The position numbers and the translations under genes were made by a program. Below are positions 7,526 to 15,404 of a stretch of 29,190 nucleotides of DNA, one piece after another (the stretch's first letter is position 1; every line of letters starts with the position of its first letter). Under the pieces are notes generated by a model. It saw only the letters and a list, made by a program, of their open reading frames with translations, did not search any database and had not been told where the DNA came from. The stretch covers positions 1 through 29,190 of the forward strand of contig JACOUK010000055.1 of assembly GCA_016177905.1 (NCBI GenBank). Direction: 5' to 3'. This DNA comes from Candidatus Spechtiibacteriota bacterium (GTDB lineage: Bacteria > Patescibacteriota > Minisyncoccia > Spechtbacterales > HO2-43-30).

Positions 7526-8872
7526 AGCGACAAATCGTTCAGTGTTCTTTCCGTCAAACATCCCAAATTTTTTACGGTCTTCGTCGCGAGATTTTTTCAT
7601 TTGAGGATCGAGCATGGCGCTCTTTTTGAGATCTAGGGCGATTTCTTCCAGTTGCGCCATGGTGTAAACCGGAATAACCGATGCGTATCTTTTCGTTTCG
7701 GTTTCAAAGACCGTTCTTCCCTCGAGTCTATATGAAAGAATGGGGGCGTCAGTCGCAAGACTTGCGTCAGTAGAAGCTGAGACAAAATTTAAGATTACGT
7801 CAGCGATGCCGACGAGTTCATACATTGTCCAGTCGGCGCTTATGAATGTGAGCATAGCGCCTCTTTCTTTTTGAAAAGTTTCGATCTGTGTTTTTGGCTC
7901 CATGCGCGGATGTGTTTTGAAAACGAAATAAAATTCATCCCTTAAGGTTTCAAGAAGTAGCGCAAGAACTTGATTTACTTGAGAATCAAGAGCCGAAAAT
8001 TGGCGAGGATGAAAATCATCGCTGTAACTTGTGCCGACAATAAGAAAAATTTTTTTGGAACTGTCAATGCCGAGGATTTCACAAAGTTTTTGCTTGCGTT
8101 CGCTTCGCTCTTGAATGAGGGAGTGGAGGCTGTCGTGGGGTGGAAATCCCGTAACTCGCATTTTGACAGAATTCATGCCGAGTTTCACGTTTTCTTCCAT
8201 TTGCATATTGGAGTTTACCGCAACGAGATCAATGGGGTTTGTTCCGCGGATCCAGGGATTTTTGGGGAAGATATGAAGGAGATAAAGCTCGAGAACTTGT
8301 CTTGGCGGGATGAAATAAACATCGCGATTTTGGATGCGCATCACGTTTGAGGGATAGAGAATCTTTGCGAGAGAAAAAGCGATGGTTTTTACGAAAGATC
8401 GAGAAAGAGTTTCAGCCTCCTGCAGTTTCGGGAGAAGCGCGCCTTCGAGTGTTTGGAGTCCTTCGACTGGGTACAGGATGATTGTTGGAATTTTTTGCTT
8501 TGCGGCGGCAATGAGTGCGCATGCTTCATACATACGATCATCGCTTACGATCAAATGAGAGTATGATTTTTTTTGAAAAAACGACGCAAGATAGCGTATC
8601 GCAAAGATTGTTTTGAGAGCAAGTCCGAATATCGGAATTTTACAGAAAAAGCGGATATATGTTTTGCGGTGAAATTCTTCAAAAACAGCAACGAATTTTT
8701 TCCCATGCATTTCTCCATAGTGGGAGAGGAGAGCGCAGTCATGTTCGCTGATATTTTGTTTCAGAAAAATAATCTCGTAATCAATATGTTGCGATTCGAG
8801 CCATGCAATGAAAGGTGAATAATTATCAATGTAATTCCAGTCGTGAGCATAAAGGCAGATTTTTGTATCCAT
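7484..8872 (-). CDS. GT-B-like capsule/sialyl-type glycosyltransferase (putative)
   Basis: This 462-aa soluble protein has no recognisable signal peptide. The N-terminal half alternates hydrophobic strands and helices (ICLYAHDWNYIDNYSPFIAW; SHLIVSDDRMYEACALIAAA; IPTIILYPVEG). The C-terminal half has IFLIVGTSYSDDF, FYFVFKTHPRMEPKTQ, YELVGIADVILNFVSASTDA and a late PILSYRLEGR. The KTHPR...D...S pattern resembles GT-B glycosyltransferases that make capsules or add sialic-acid-like sugars. No donor or acceptor can be assigned. It is the only - strand gene between the neu and pse blocks, overlaps the CBS gene convergently, and diverges from pseB across 62 bp. That placement suggests a transferase for a sugar made by the locus. 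Confidence 0.68.
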   Translation of the reverse strand: MDTKICLYAHDWNYIDNYSPFIAWLESQHIDYEIIFLKQNISEHDCALLSHYGEMHGKKFVAVFEEFHRKTYIRFFCKIPIFGLALKTIFAIRYLASFFQKKSYSHLIVSDDRMYEACALIAAAKQKIPTIILYPVEGLQTLEGALLPKLQEAETLSRSFVKTIAFSLAKILYPSNVMRIQNRDVYFIPPRQVLELYLLHIFPKNPWIRGTNPIDLVAVNSNMQMEENVKLGMNSVKMRVTGFPPHDSLHSLIQERSERKQKLCEILGIDSSKKIFLIVGTSYSDDFHPRQFSALDSQVNQVLALLLETLRDEFYFVFKTHPRMEPKTQIETFQKERGAMLTFISADWTMYELVGIADVILNFVSASTDASLATDAPILSYRLEGRTVFETETKRYASVIPVYTMAQLEEIALDLKKSAMLDPQMKKSRDEDRKKFGMFDGKNTERFVALLSVRPSPHKNVS

Positions 8873-8880
8873 ACGGAATC

Positions 8881-8910
8881 TTTATAGCATGGTAGACAGT
8901 AAGCAGACAA
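8881..8910 (-). promoter_or_regulatory. Candidate extended -10 promoter of the 8872 glycosyltransferase
   Basis: On the - strand: TTGTCT (8910-8905), an 18-bp spacer and TATAAA (8886-8881) preceded by TGC. Only 8 nt separate the -10 from the ATG, so the predicted transcript starts 0-2 nt before the start codon. Confidence 0.55.
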
Positions 8911-8922
8911 TAATGGTATATA
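8893..8922 (+). promoter_or_regulatory. Candidate promoter of the pseudaminic acid operon
   Basis: TAGACA (8893-8898), an 18-bp spacer and TATATA (8917-8922) preceded by TGG. The predicted start near 8929 gives a leader of about 6 nt before pseB. It overlaps the oppositely directed glycosyltransferase promoter, so the two may compete for polymerase. Confidence 0.45.
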
Positions 8923-8934
8923 TGATGGTAGATT

Positions 8935-9915
8935 ATGAAACTCAAAGGGAAAACAATTTTAATTACTGGAGGGACCGGGTCTTTCGGACAGGCTTTTGTC
9001 GCGCGCGTTCTTGCGCAAGAAAATCCAAAAGCGATACGCGTGTACAGCCGAGATGAGCTGAAGCAGCAGCAGATGCGGGTCGCTCTAAAGGATGATGAGC
9101 GATTGCGCTTTTTGATTGGGGATGTGCGCGATGGCAAGAGATTAGAGCGGGCGTGCGAAGGGGTGGACATTATTATCCACGCGGCGGCAATGAAGCAGGT
9201 GCCCGCCTGCGAATACAATCCAATCGAAGCAATCCGGACGAACATTGACGGAGCGATAAACGTGATTGAAGCCGCTTTAAATTTGCATACTCCAAAGGTT
9301 ATCGCGTTGAGTTCTGACAAAGCCGTGCATCCGGTGAATTTGTATGGGGCAACAAAATTATGCGCTGAAAAATTGTTTGTCCAGGCGAATAGCTACGCGG
9401 GACTATCTAAGAAGACCAGTTTTTCTGTCGTACGTTACGGAAACGTTGTCGCGTCTCGCGGAAGCGTGATTCCTTTATTTAAGGAACAGATTCTAAGGGG
9501 TGAGCCGCTCACGCTTACGGACGAGCGGATGACAAGATTCTGGATTACGCTTGAACAGGCGGTTGATTTTGTCGTCGCTTCGATAGGGATGATGAAAGGG
9601 GGGGAAATTTTTGTGCCGAAGATTCCAAGCATGAAAATTGTTGATCTCGTTCGGGCATTCAACTACGCAAAAGTCGTGAAGGTTATCGGCATCCGTCCGG
9701 GAGAAAAGATTGACGAGTTTTTGATTACAAAAGAAGAGGGCCCAAGGACGTATGAACTTGCGGATCGGTATGTTATAGAGCCCGAATTTCCATGGTGGAC
9801 GGAAAGGGTAGCAAAGCGGGGGAGCCGCATGAGCGGGGGATTTTCATACGATAGTAGAAATAATAAAAAGTGGCTTACCATAAAAGAGATGAAGAAGTTG
9901 ATTCGCATCGCATGA
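8935..9915 (+). CDS. pseB: PseB, UDP-GlcNAc 4,6-dehydratase (inverting)
   Basis: The 326-aa SDR enzyme performs the first step of pseudaminic acid synthesis, converting UDP-GlcNAc to a 4-keto-6-deoxy sugar with inversion at C5. It shows the NADP-binding ITGGTGSFG, YSRDELKQ, FLIGDVRD, IIHAAAMKQVP, LSSDKAVHPVNLYGATK (catalytic Asp-Lys and Tyr-Lys elements), VVRYGNVVASRGSVIP and GGEIFVPKIPSMKIVDL with GIRPGEK. All are PseB hallmarks, and the enzyme lacks the membrane domain of larger dehydratases. Length is normal. The start follows a candidate promoter closely. Its TGA stop overlaps the ATG of pseC (ATGA), indicating coupled translation. Confidence 0.95.
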   Translation: MKLKGKTILITGGTGSFGQAFVARVLAQENPKAIRVYSRDELKQQQMRVALKDDERLRFLIGDVRDGKRLERACEGVDIIIHAAAMKQVPACEYNPIEAIRTNIDGAINVIEAALNLHTPKVIALSSDKAVHPVNLYGATKLCAEKLFVQANSYAGLSKKTSFSVVRYGNVVASRGSVIPLFKEQILRGEPLTLTDERMTRFWITLEQAVDFVVASIGMMKGGEIFVPKIPSMKIVDLVRAFNYAKVVKVIGIRPGEKIDEFLITKEEGPRTYELADRYVIEPEFPWWTERVAKRGSRMSGGFSYDSRNNKKWLTIKEMKKLIRIA

Positions 9916-11051
9916 AACCAATCTTCTATACAAAGCACACGATTGGGAGAGATGATATAAGGGCGGTGGAGAAGATCCTTGCAGCAGAATGGCTGACCCA
10001 AGGGAAGCGGGTTTTTGAGTTTGAGTCAAAGATTGCAAGATACTGCGGAGCACGGTACGCGGTCGCGGTAAATTCAGGGACATCGGCGCTTCATCTTGCG
10101 ACTTTTGCCGCGGGGATTCAAAGCGGCGATGAGGTTATAACAACACCGCTTTCCTTTGCAGCAACTGCGAATTGTATTTTATATGAAGGAGGATTTCCGA
10201 TTTTCGCGGACGTGGATTATGAAACAGGGTTACTTGATCCGGAAGAAGTTGAAAAAAAGATTACGGACAAAACAAAAGCGGTCATTACCGTTGATTACGC
10301 GGGGCATCCTTCATTTTTTCGCGAGCTCAAGAGAATTTGCAAAGATCGCAAGCTTGTTTTTATTGATGACGCGGTTCATTCGCTTGGGGCTCTCTATCAC
10401 CAAAAATTGGTAGGCACGCAGGCGGATATGACGGTATTTTCTTTTCATCCCGCAAAATTGATTACCACAGGAGAGGGGGGAATGCTTCTGACTGACAATA
10501 AAAGTTTTTATGAACGAGCGTTGCTTTTAAGAAATCACGGCATTACGAAAGAACCGAAGAATTTTGTCTACAAAAGCGAACAACGCAAGCCTTGGTACTT
10601 CGAGATGCAGGAACTTGGGTATAACTACCGAATAACTGATTTTCAGTGCATGCTCGGCCTTACGCAGTTTCAAAAAATTTCCGGGTTTCTTAAAAAAAGG
10701 CGGGAACTCGCGCATGCGTACACGAAATTGTTTGAGGGAGACAAGCGATTCCGTACGCCAAAAGAACTTGCCGGATGCGAAAGCGCGTGGCATCTCTATC
10801 CTATTCGGATCCGCGATAAAAGCATTGATAAAGAGAAGATATTTCAAAAATGCAAAGAGTATAATATTTTCCCCCAAGTGCACTATATTCCAATCCATAC
10901 TCACCCGTATTATCAAAAAAATTTCGGCTATCGATGGGGTGATTTTCCCAAGGCAGAGGCGTTTTACGAGGAGGAAATAAGCATTCCGCTTTATCCGACA
11001 CTCCGGATCAGCGATGTCGAAAAAATAGCGAAAATTGTAAGAAGCGTGTAG
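9912..11051 (+). CDS. pseC: PseC, UDP-4-keto-6-deoxy-sugar aminotransferase
   Basis: This 379-aa PLP-dependent DegT/DnrJ/EryC1-family enzyme adds the C4 amino group to the PseB product. Motifs include the N-terminal YTKHTIGRDDIRAVEKIL, VAVNSGTSALHLA, ITTPLSFAATAN, VDYAGHP, FIDDAVHSLGA and the Schiff-base lysine in FSFHPAKLITTGEGG. The C-terminal PQVHYIPIHTHPYYQ is typical of PseC. The start is taken as the ATG that overlaps the pseB stop by 4 bp; an upstream in-frame ATG at 9870 would add 14 residues not seen in the family. Confidence 0.94.
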   Translation: MKPIFYTKHTIGRDDIRAVEKILAAEWLTQGKRVFEFESKIARYCGARYAVAVNSGTSALHLATFAAGIQSGDEVITTPLSFAATANCILYEGGFPIFADVDYETGLLDPEEVEKKITDKTKAVITVDYAGHPSFFRELKRICKDRKLVFIDDAVHSLGALYHQKLVGTQADMTVFSFHPAKLITTGEGGMLLTDNKSFYERALLLRNHGITKEPKNFVYKSEQRKPWYFEMQELGYNYRITDFQCMLGLTQFQKISGFLKKRRELAHAYTKLFEGDKRFRTPKELAGCESAWHLYPIRIRDKSIDKEKIFQKCKEYNIFPQVHYIPIHTHPYYQKNFGYRWGDFPKAEAFYEEEISIPLYPTLRISDVEKIAKIVRSV

Positions 11052-11055
11052 GAAA

Positions 11056-11796
11056 ATGAATACTCATATTATAATTCAGGCGCGAATGGGTTCGGGCAGG
11101 TTGCCGGGGAAAATTTTGAAGGACTTGTGCGGTTTTCCCATGCTGTATCATGTCATTGAAAGATGTCGAAAATCGAAGCTGGCAGAAAGGGTGATTTTGG
11201 CGACAACAGTGGAGGCGCAAGATAACAGTACGGCAGATTTTTGCAGTAATCATGGGATTGACTACATGCGCGGAAGCGAGAACGATGTGCTCTCTAGGTA
11301 CTACGAAACGGCTCGCAAGTTTCACTCATCCGTCATTGTTCGAGTTACGGCGGATTGCCCGCTTATTGACCCCTTGATCATTGATTCGTGCATTCAAAAG
11401 TTTAAGGAAGAAAAAGACGTGGATTATTTGAGTAACGTTTCTGTGCGAACATTCCCTCGCGGACTTGACGTCGAAGTATTTTCTTTTAATGCTTTACAAA
11501 GAGCATATAAAGAGGCGAAAGAATTATACGAGCGAGAGCATGTGACGCCATATATTTGGGAAAATAAAAAAAGAGAATTTAAGATTGGGGAATCTGTAAG
11601 GGCTTCATCAGAGTACGCAAGAAATTATCGTTTGACTGTTGATTATCCTGAAGACTTTGAACTGATGAAAAAAATTTATGAGGCTTTGTACAAAGAAGGG
11701 ACGATCATTGATGCCCGCGAAGCGTTTGTTTTTTTGAATCATCATCCGGAGATTGCGCGAATAAATGCTCATTGCGAGCAAAGACCCGTACAATAA
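11056..11796 (+). CDS. pseF: PseF, CMP-pseudaminic acid synthetase
   Basis: The 246-aa cytidylyltransferase activates the finished nonulosonic acid with CTP, the last cytosolic step before transfer. The N-terminal nucleotide-binding motif IIIQARMGSGRLPGK, then RGSENDVLSRYYETA, VRVTADCPLIDP, TFPRGLDVEVF, EREHVTPYIW and RLTVDYPEDFELMK define the SpsF/PseF cytidylyltransferase family and separate it from NeuA, which is also present at 21033. A weak purine-rich site (AGGA) precedes the ATG. Its TAA stop shares one base with the start of the hisH-like gene. The order differs from the pathway order, with the activating enzyme third in the operon. Confidence 0.92.
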   Translation: MNTHIIIQARMGSGRLPGKILKDLCGFPMLYHVIERCRKSKLAERVILATTVEAQDNSTADFCSNHGIDYMRGSENDVLSRYYETARKFHSSVIVRVTADCPLIDPLIIDSCIQKFKEEKDVDYLSNVSVRTFPRGLDVEVFSFNALQRAYKEAKELYEREHVTPYIWENKKREFKIGESVRASSEYARNYRLTVDYPEDFELMKKIYEALYKEGTIIDAREAFVFLNHHPEIARINAHCEQRPVQ

Positions 11797-12410
11797 TGAT
11801 TGCGATTATTGATTACAACATGGGCAATGTGGGGTCGGTGAGAAACGCCGTCCTCGCGCTCGGGGCGGAAGTGGCGTTATCTTCAAAGCGCGAAGAGATC
11901 GAAAAGGCAACCCATATCATTCTGCCGGGAGTGGGCACGTTTGGAGACGGAATGGCGAGACTTACAGATTCCGGCGTTATCCCAATACTCGAGACCGAGG
12001 TTTTGGAGAAAAAAAAGCCGTTTTTGGGTATTTGTCTTGGGATGCAGGTTATGGCGGAATTTGGCGAAGAAGGAGGGCGACATAAAGGTCTTGGCTGGAT
12101 AAAAGGGCAAGTGCGGAGACTAGAGATCGACGAGAAGGAATTGTGTCTGCCCCACATTGGCTGGAATGATGTGGTGAAGAAAACCCCCAGTTCACTTTTT
12201 GAAAATGTTATCTCGTGCGTTTTCTATTTTATTCATAGTTATGTGCTGGTTCCGGAGGAAAAAAGCAATATCATAGCGAGTTGCGCGTACGGAGAAAAAT
12301 TCACTGCCGCAGTAGAGAAAGACAATATATTCGGCGTTCAGTTTCATCCTGAAAAAAGTCAGAAAAGCGGACTTACGCTACTGCGTAATTTTTTGGATTA
12401 TCATGCTTAA
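11796..12410 (+). CDS. hisH: HisH-like glutamine amidotransferase of the sugar-amidination module
   Basis: This 204-aa class I glutamine amidotransferase should hydrolyse glutamine and channel ammonia to the HisF-like partner. The triad is present: nucleophilic Cys in FLGICLGMQ and His/Glu in VQFHPEKS. PGVGTFGDG and PHIGWNDV are also typical. No other histidine biosynthesis genes are present, and the next genes are HisF-like and PseA/WbpG-like. The known parallel is the HisH2-HisF2-WbpG set, where ammonia builds an acetamidino group on a surface sugar. The start is the ATG touching the pseF stop. The last 8 bp overlap the hisF-like gene. Confidence 0.9.
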   Translation: MIAIIDYNMGNVGSVRNAVLALGAEVALSSKREEIEKATHIILPGVGTFGDGMARLTDSGVIPILETEVLEKKKPFLGICLGMQVMAEFGEEGGRHKGLGWIKGQVRRLEIDEKELCLPHIGWNDVVKKTPSSLFENVISCVFYFIHSYVLVPEEKSNIIASCAYGEKFTAAVEKDNIFGVQFHPEKSQKSGLTLLRNFLDYHA

Positions 12411-13152
12411 AACAAGAGTTATCCCATGCCTTACAATCAAAGATGGGAGGCTTGTGAAAAGCGTTAAATTTCGCGAGCATCGGAATATCGGAAGTTACAT
12501 ATCAAGCGTTCGGGTATTTAACGCGCGAGATGTGGATGAGATGATTTTTCTCGACCTAGATGCTTATGAAAAAGGGATGCCAGTGCGGCTTTTAGAAGAA
12601 GTCGCAAAAGAATGTTTCATGCCTCTGACTCTTGGCGGAGGAGTGAAGACATGCAAAGACATAGAAAGGATTTTAAAGATTGGAGCGGATAAAGTGGCAA
12701 TAAATACTGCGGCGCTTGAGAAACCGCGATTTATTCAAGAAGCGTCGCGTATGTTTGGAAATCAATGCGTCGTTGTTTCCGTTGATGTGCAAATAAAGGA
12801 AGGCGGATATGAAGTGTTCGGACGCGGAGGGACATGGGCGACGGGGCGTTCGCCTGTTGAATGGGTGAAAGAAGCGGAAGATTTGGGAGCGGGGGAGATT
12901 CTTCTTACCTCCATTGATCGCGATGGGACGATGGAAGGGTATGACACTGCGCTTGTAAAAAGCGTATCAGAGGCGGTGAATGTTCCTGTGATTGCTTGCG
13001 GGGGCGCGGGGACCCTGGATCATTTTGTGGAAGTGATGAAAGACGGCGGCGCATCGGCGGTTGCTTGCGCGAGTATTTTTCAGTACACTCAAGTTACCCC
13101 CCAGAATGTAAAGGAATATCTTTTGAAAGCAGGCATAGAAACAAGAATATGA
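12403..13152 (+). CDS. hisF: HisF-like ammonia-channel partner, sugar-amidination type
   Basis: The 249-aa TIM barrel is homologous to HisF. It keeps LTLGGGVKT, VVSVDVQ, LLTSIDRDGTMEGYD, VIACGGAGT and ACASIFQ. Position 11 is Thr (sequence IPCLTIKDG) where histidine-pathway HisF has the catalytic Asp of CLDVKDG; the second catalytic Asp (VSVD) remains. Loss of Asp11 argues that it no longer makes imidazole glycerol phosphate and instead passes ammonia onward, as inferred for HisF2 proteins in O-antigen clusters. It overlaps the HisH-like gene by 8 bp and the methylase gene by 4 bp (ATGA). The family is certain; the altered role is inference from the substitution and context. Confidence 0.9.
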   Translation: MLKTRVIPCLTIKDGRLVKSVKFREHRNIGSYISSVRVFNARDVDEMIFLDLDAYEKGMPVRLLEEVAKECFMPLTLGGGVKTCKDIERILKIGADKVAINTAALEKPRFIQEASRMFGNQCVVVSVDVQIKEGGYEVFGRGGTWATGRSPVEWVKEAEDLGAGEILLTSIDRDGTMEGYDTALVKSVSEAVNVPVIACGGAGTLDHFVEVMKDGGASAVACASIFQYTQVTPQNVKEYLLKAGIETRI

Positions 13153-13796
13153 ACATAAAACCAGAGACAATTCAAGCTGTTTCATGGGCTGGAAAAATGG
13201 GGAAGAAGTACACGGATCGCAATCCCCAGTCCACCAAGGAATTAAATGAACTGTACCGGAAACAGTACGGCATTTCTCGGGTAAAACTAAATCGAGATTT
13301 TTTGGGCGCTCTTGATCGAAATTTTAAAATTCTGGAAGTTGGCGCGAATATCGGTCTTCAGTTGGAGACGTTGCGGAAAATGGGCTTTTCAAATCTGCTC
13401 GGAGTGGAAATTAATGAATACGCGGTGCGGCAGGCAAAAGAAATTCACCCAAAAGTTGATATCATCAGGGGTTCTGCTCTCAACCTCCCATTTCGCGAGG
13501 GATACTTTGATCTCGTGTTTACTTCGGGGGTGCTGATTCATATCTCCCCGAAGGATATCAATAAAGCGCTTGATGAAATTTGGCGAACAAGCTCTCGGTA
13601 CGTGTGGGGTTTTGAATATTTTGCTCCGGAGCTTAGTGAAATTACGTACCGCGGTAAAAAAGATTTATTATGGAAAAGAGATTTTTGCGCATTGTATCTT
13701 CAAAGATTTCCAGATTTCAAGATCGTAAAAGAGCAAAAGTTTTCTTTGAAGGGAAGCGAAAACCAAAGTCAGATGTTTTTGTTAAAAAAAGTATAA
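13149..13796 (+). CDS. Pseudaminic acid biosynthesis-associated methylase
   Basis: The 215-aa SAM-dependent methyltransferase has an N-terminal YTDRNPQS segment, motif I ILEVGANIGLQLE, LGVEINEYAV and a post-motif region LPFREGYFDLVFTSGVLIHI. The YTDRN start plus GANIG motif I matches the methylase family repeatedly found in pseudaminic acid loci. It could methylate the acetamidino or N-acyl group, or a hydroxyl, of the nonulosonic acid; the acceptor is unknown. The start is the ATG overlapping the hisF-like stop. Much of an upstream extension in the same frame lies inside hisF and was not used. wbpG/pseA follows after 1 bp. Confidence 0.82.
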   Translation: MNIKPETIQAVSWAGKMGKKYTDRNPQSTKELNELYRKQYGISRVKLNRDFLGALDRNFKILEVGANIGLQLETLRKMGFSNLLGVEINEYAVRQAKEIHPKVDIIRGSALNLPFREGYFDLVFTSGVLIHISPKDINKALDEIWRTSSRYVWGFEYFAPELSEITYRGKKDLLWKRDFCALYLQRFPDFKIVKEQKFSLKGSENQSQMFLLKKV

Positions 13797-13797
13797 T

Positions 13798-14937
13798 ATG
13801 TTTCAATACTGTAAAAAATGCGTGATGCCAAACACGAAGCCCGACCTTTTTTTTGACGAAGGGGGAGTGTGCGACGCGTGCAGATCCGCGGAGCTCAAAG
13901 ATACGATTGATTGGACTGCGCGCGAGAAGGAATTTTTGGAATTGGTTGACGCGCATAGGGGGAAAAATGGCGCAAATTACGACTGCGTGATTCCCGTGAG
14001 CGGCGGGAAGGATAGTCATTACCAAGCATACATCGCGAGAAAATACGGATTGAACCCGTTGTTAGTTAATTTTGAAGCAACGAAACGAAACGCGCTTGGC
14101 CAAAAGAATCTTGAAAATATTCGGCAATTCGGAGACCTTTTGGAATTTAAGAAAAATCCGAGCGTGTATAAAAAAATGTGCTTGGAAGGATTCCGAAGGG
14201 TTGGGGACCATGAATGGCCTAATCACCTCGGCATTTTTACTATCCCCATTCGCGTCGCGGTTCAATTTGGGATTCCACTCGTTATTTGGGGAGAAAACTC
14301 ACAACTTGAATACGGGGGACCAAAGGCGGCGCGAATGAAAGGCGTATTGGATCGCCGATGGCTTGAAGAATTTGGCGGCCTTCTTGGGCTTCGCGTAGAA
14401 GATATGATTGGCGTTTCCGGGATTATGAGAGAAGACCTTGTTTCGTATTTTTATCCAACAGATCGGGAACTAGAAGAAGTTGGATTGAAGGGAATTTTTC
14501 TCGGATATTACTTTAAATGGGACGCGCGCGAGCAAGTTGAGCTTATGAAGCAGTATGGGTTTTCCGTGAAAGAAGACGGGCCTGTGGAGGGGACATACAC
14601 AAATTACGAAAATTTAGACGATAGTTTAGTGTCTATCCATGATTATTTGAAATACGTAAAATTTGGATTCTGCCGCGCGACCGATCACGCGTGCCTCGAC
14701 ATCCGCAACGCCCGTATGACGCGCGGTGAAGCAATTGAGCTTGTAAAAAAATACGACGGCAGACTGTACCGGCACGTGGTGGAAGATTTTGTGAAATTTT
14801 TTGAAATTACCAAGGAAGAGTTTTTTCGCATTGTTGATTCGTTTACGAATAAAGCGTTGTTCTTGACAGATGAGAATGGGAGGGTTATAAGAGACGGAGA
14901 AGGAGACCTTATCAAGCGCTATCAAGATTATAATTGA
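13798..14937 (+). CDS. pseA: PseA/WbpG-type N-acetyl sugar amidotransferase
   Basis: This 379-aa N-type ATP pyrophosphatase converts an N-acetyl group to an acetamidino group by adenylation and ammonia attack. Two CxxC pairs (YCKKC and CDAC, first 30 residues) form a probable zinc site. The PP-loop is CVIPVSGGKDSHY. Downstream are WGENSQLEYGG, LGYYFKWD, YVKFGFCRATDHA and DIRNARMTRGEA, all characteristic of the WbpG/PseA/LegX family. Ammonia is expected from the HisH/HisF-like pair upstream. In Campylobacter PseA acts at the pseudaminic acid level, so the likely product is an acetamidino pseudaminic acid, possibly further methylated. The Pse-level specificity is inference from the operon. Confidence 0.92.
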   Translation: MFQYCKKCVMPNTKPDLFFDEGGVCDACRSAELKDTIDWTAREKEFLELVDAHRGKNGANYDCVIPVSGGKDSHYQAYIARKYGLNPLLVNFEATKRNALGQKNLENIRQFGDLLEFKKNPSVYKKMCLEGFRRVGDHEWPNHLGIFTIPIRVAVQFGIPLVIWGENSQLEYGGPKAARMKGVLDRRWLEEFGGLLGLRVEDMIGVSGIMREDLVSYFYPTDRELEEVGLKGIFLGYYFKWDAREQVELMKQYGFSVKEDGPVEGTYTNYENLDDSLVSIHDYLKYVKFGFCRATDHACLDIRNARMTRGEAIELVKKYDGRLYRHVVEDFVKFFEITKEEFFRIVDSFTNKALFLTDENGRVIRDGEGDLIKRYQDYN

Positions 14938-14950
14938 AGAAGAAATCTTT

Positions 14951-15400
14951 ATGTTGCGGCCAGCTCTGGAAAATGACCTCAAATTTATTTTAGGCATCAG
15001 AAATCTTCCTGAAGTGGTGCAAGTTTCAAACCGCAAGCGCTCCCTGGCTCTCGAGGAATTGCCGTGCGTCAGTGATTCGTCATATGTGATGTGGATTGTG
15101 CATGAAGAGGGGCAAGATTACGGGTATGTAATGGCGCATCGAGAAGATAGCGCTCAAGCAACTATCAGCATTGCGTTGAGCAAGAATGCGCGAGGCAAGG
15201 GGCTTGGCACGCGATCAATTCAAGATGCCTGTTCTTTGCTGTTTGTAGATCAAGGAGTTTGTGAAGTGCTCGCGGAGATATACAAAGGAAATAGCGTGTC
15301 TGAAAGGGCATTTGAAAAATCTGGGTTTACGTTGCGCGAGGTAATTACCACACAAGACGGCCGAGAAAAGCAAATTTTTGCATTAAGACGCTCAAGCTAG
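14951..15400 (+). CDS. PseH-like GNAT N-acetyltransferase
   Basis: The 149-aa GNAT protein starts LRPALENDLKFILGIRNLPE, the usual beta1-alpha1 opening of PseH-type enzymes. It has the acetyl-CoA pyrophosphate loop NARGKGLGTRSI and the C-terminal NSVSERAFEKSGFTLRE. In the pseudaminic route PseH acetylates the C4 amino group made by PseC; no other acetyltransferase is present in the operon, so this is the natural candidate. It is somewhat shorter than typical PseH (about 170-180 aa). It begins 13 bp after pseA and ends 4 bp before the HAD gene. A different acylation, for example of another amino group, remains possible. Confidence 0.82.
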   Translation: MLRPALENDLKFILGIRNLPEVVQVSNRKRSLALEELPCVSDSSYVMWIVHEEGQDYGYVMAHREDSAQATISIALSKNARGKGLGTRSIQDACSLLFVDQGVCEVLAEIYKGNSVSERAFEKSGFTLREVITTQDGREKQIFALRRSS

Positions 15401-15404
15401 CATC

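Noticed and set aside
11796..13152. Part of a histidine biosynthesis operon
   Set aside because: No other his genes are present, HisF lacks Asp11, and PseA/WbpG follows; a sugar-amidination role fits better.
13791..13800. TATAAT directly before the pseA start as a promoter
   Set aside because: No -35 at 16-18 bp, and the start site would fall inside the gene; pseA is better read from the operon.
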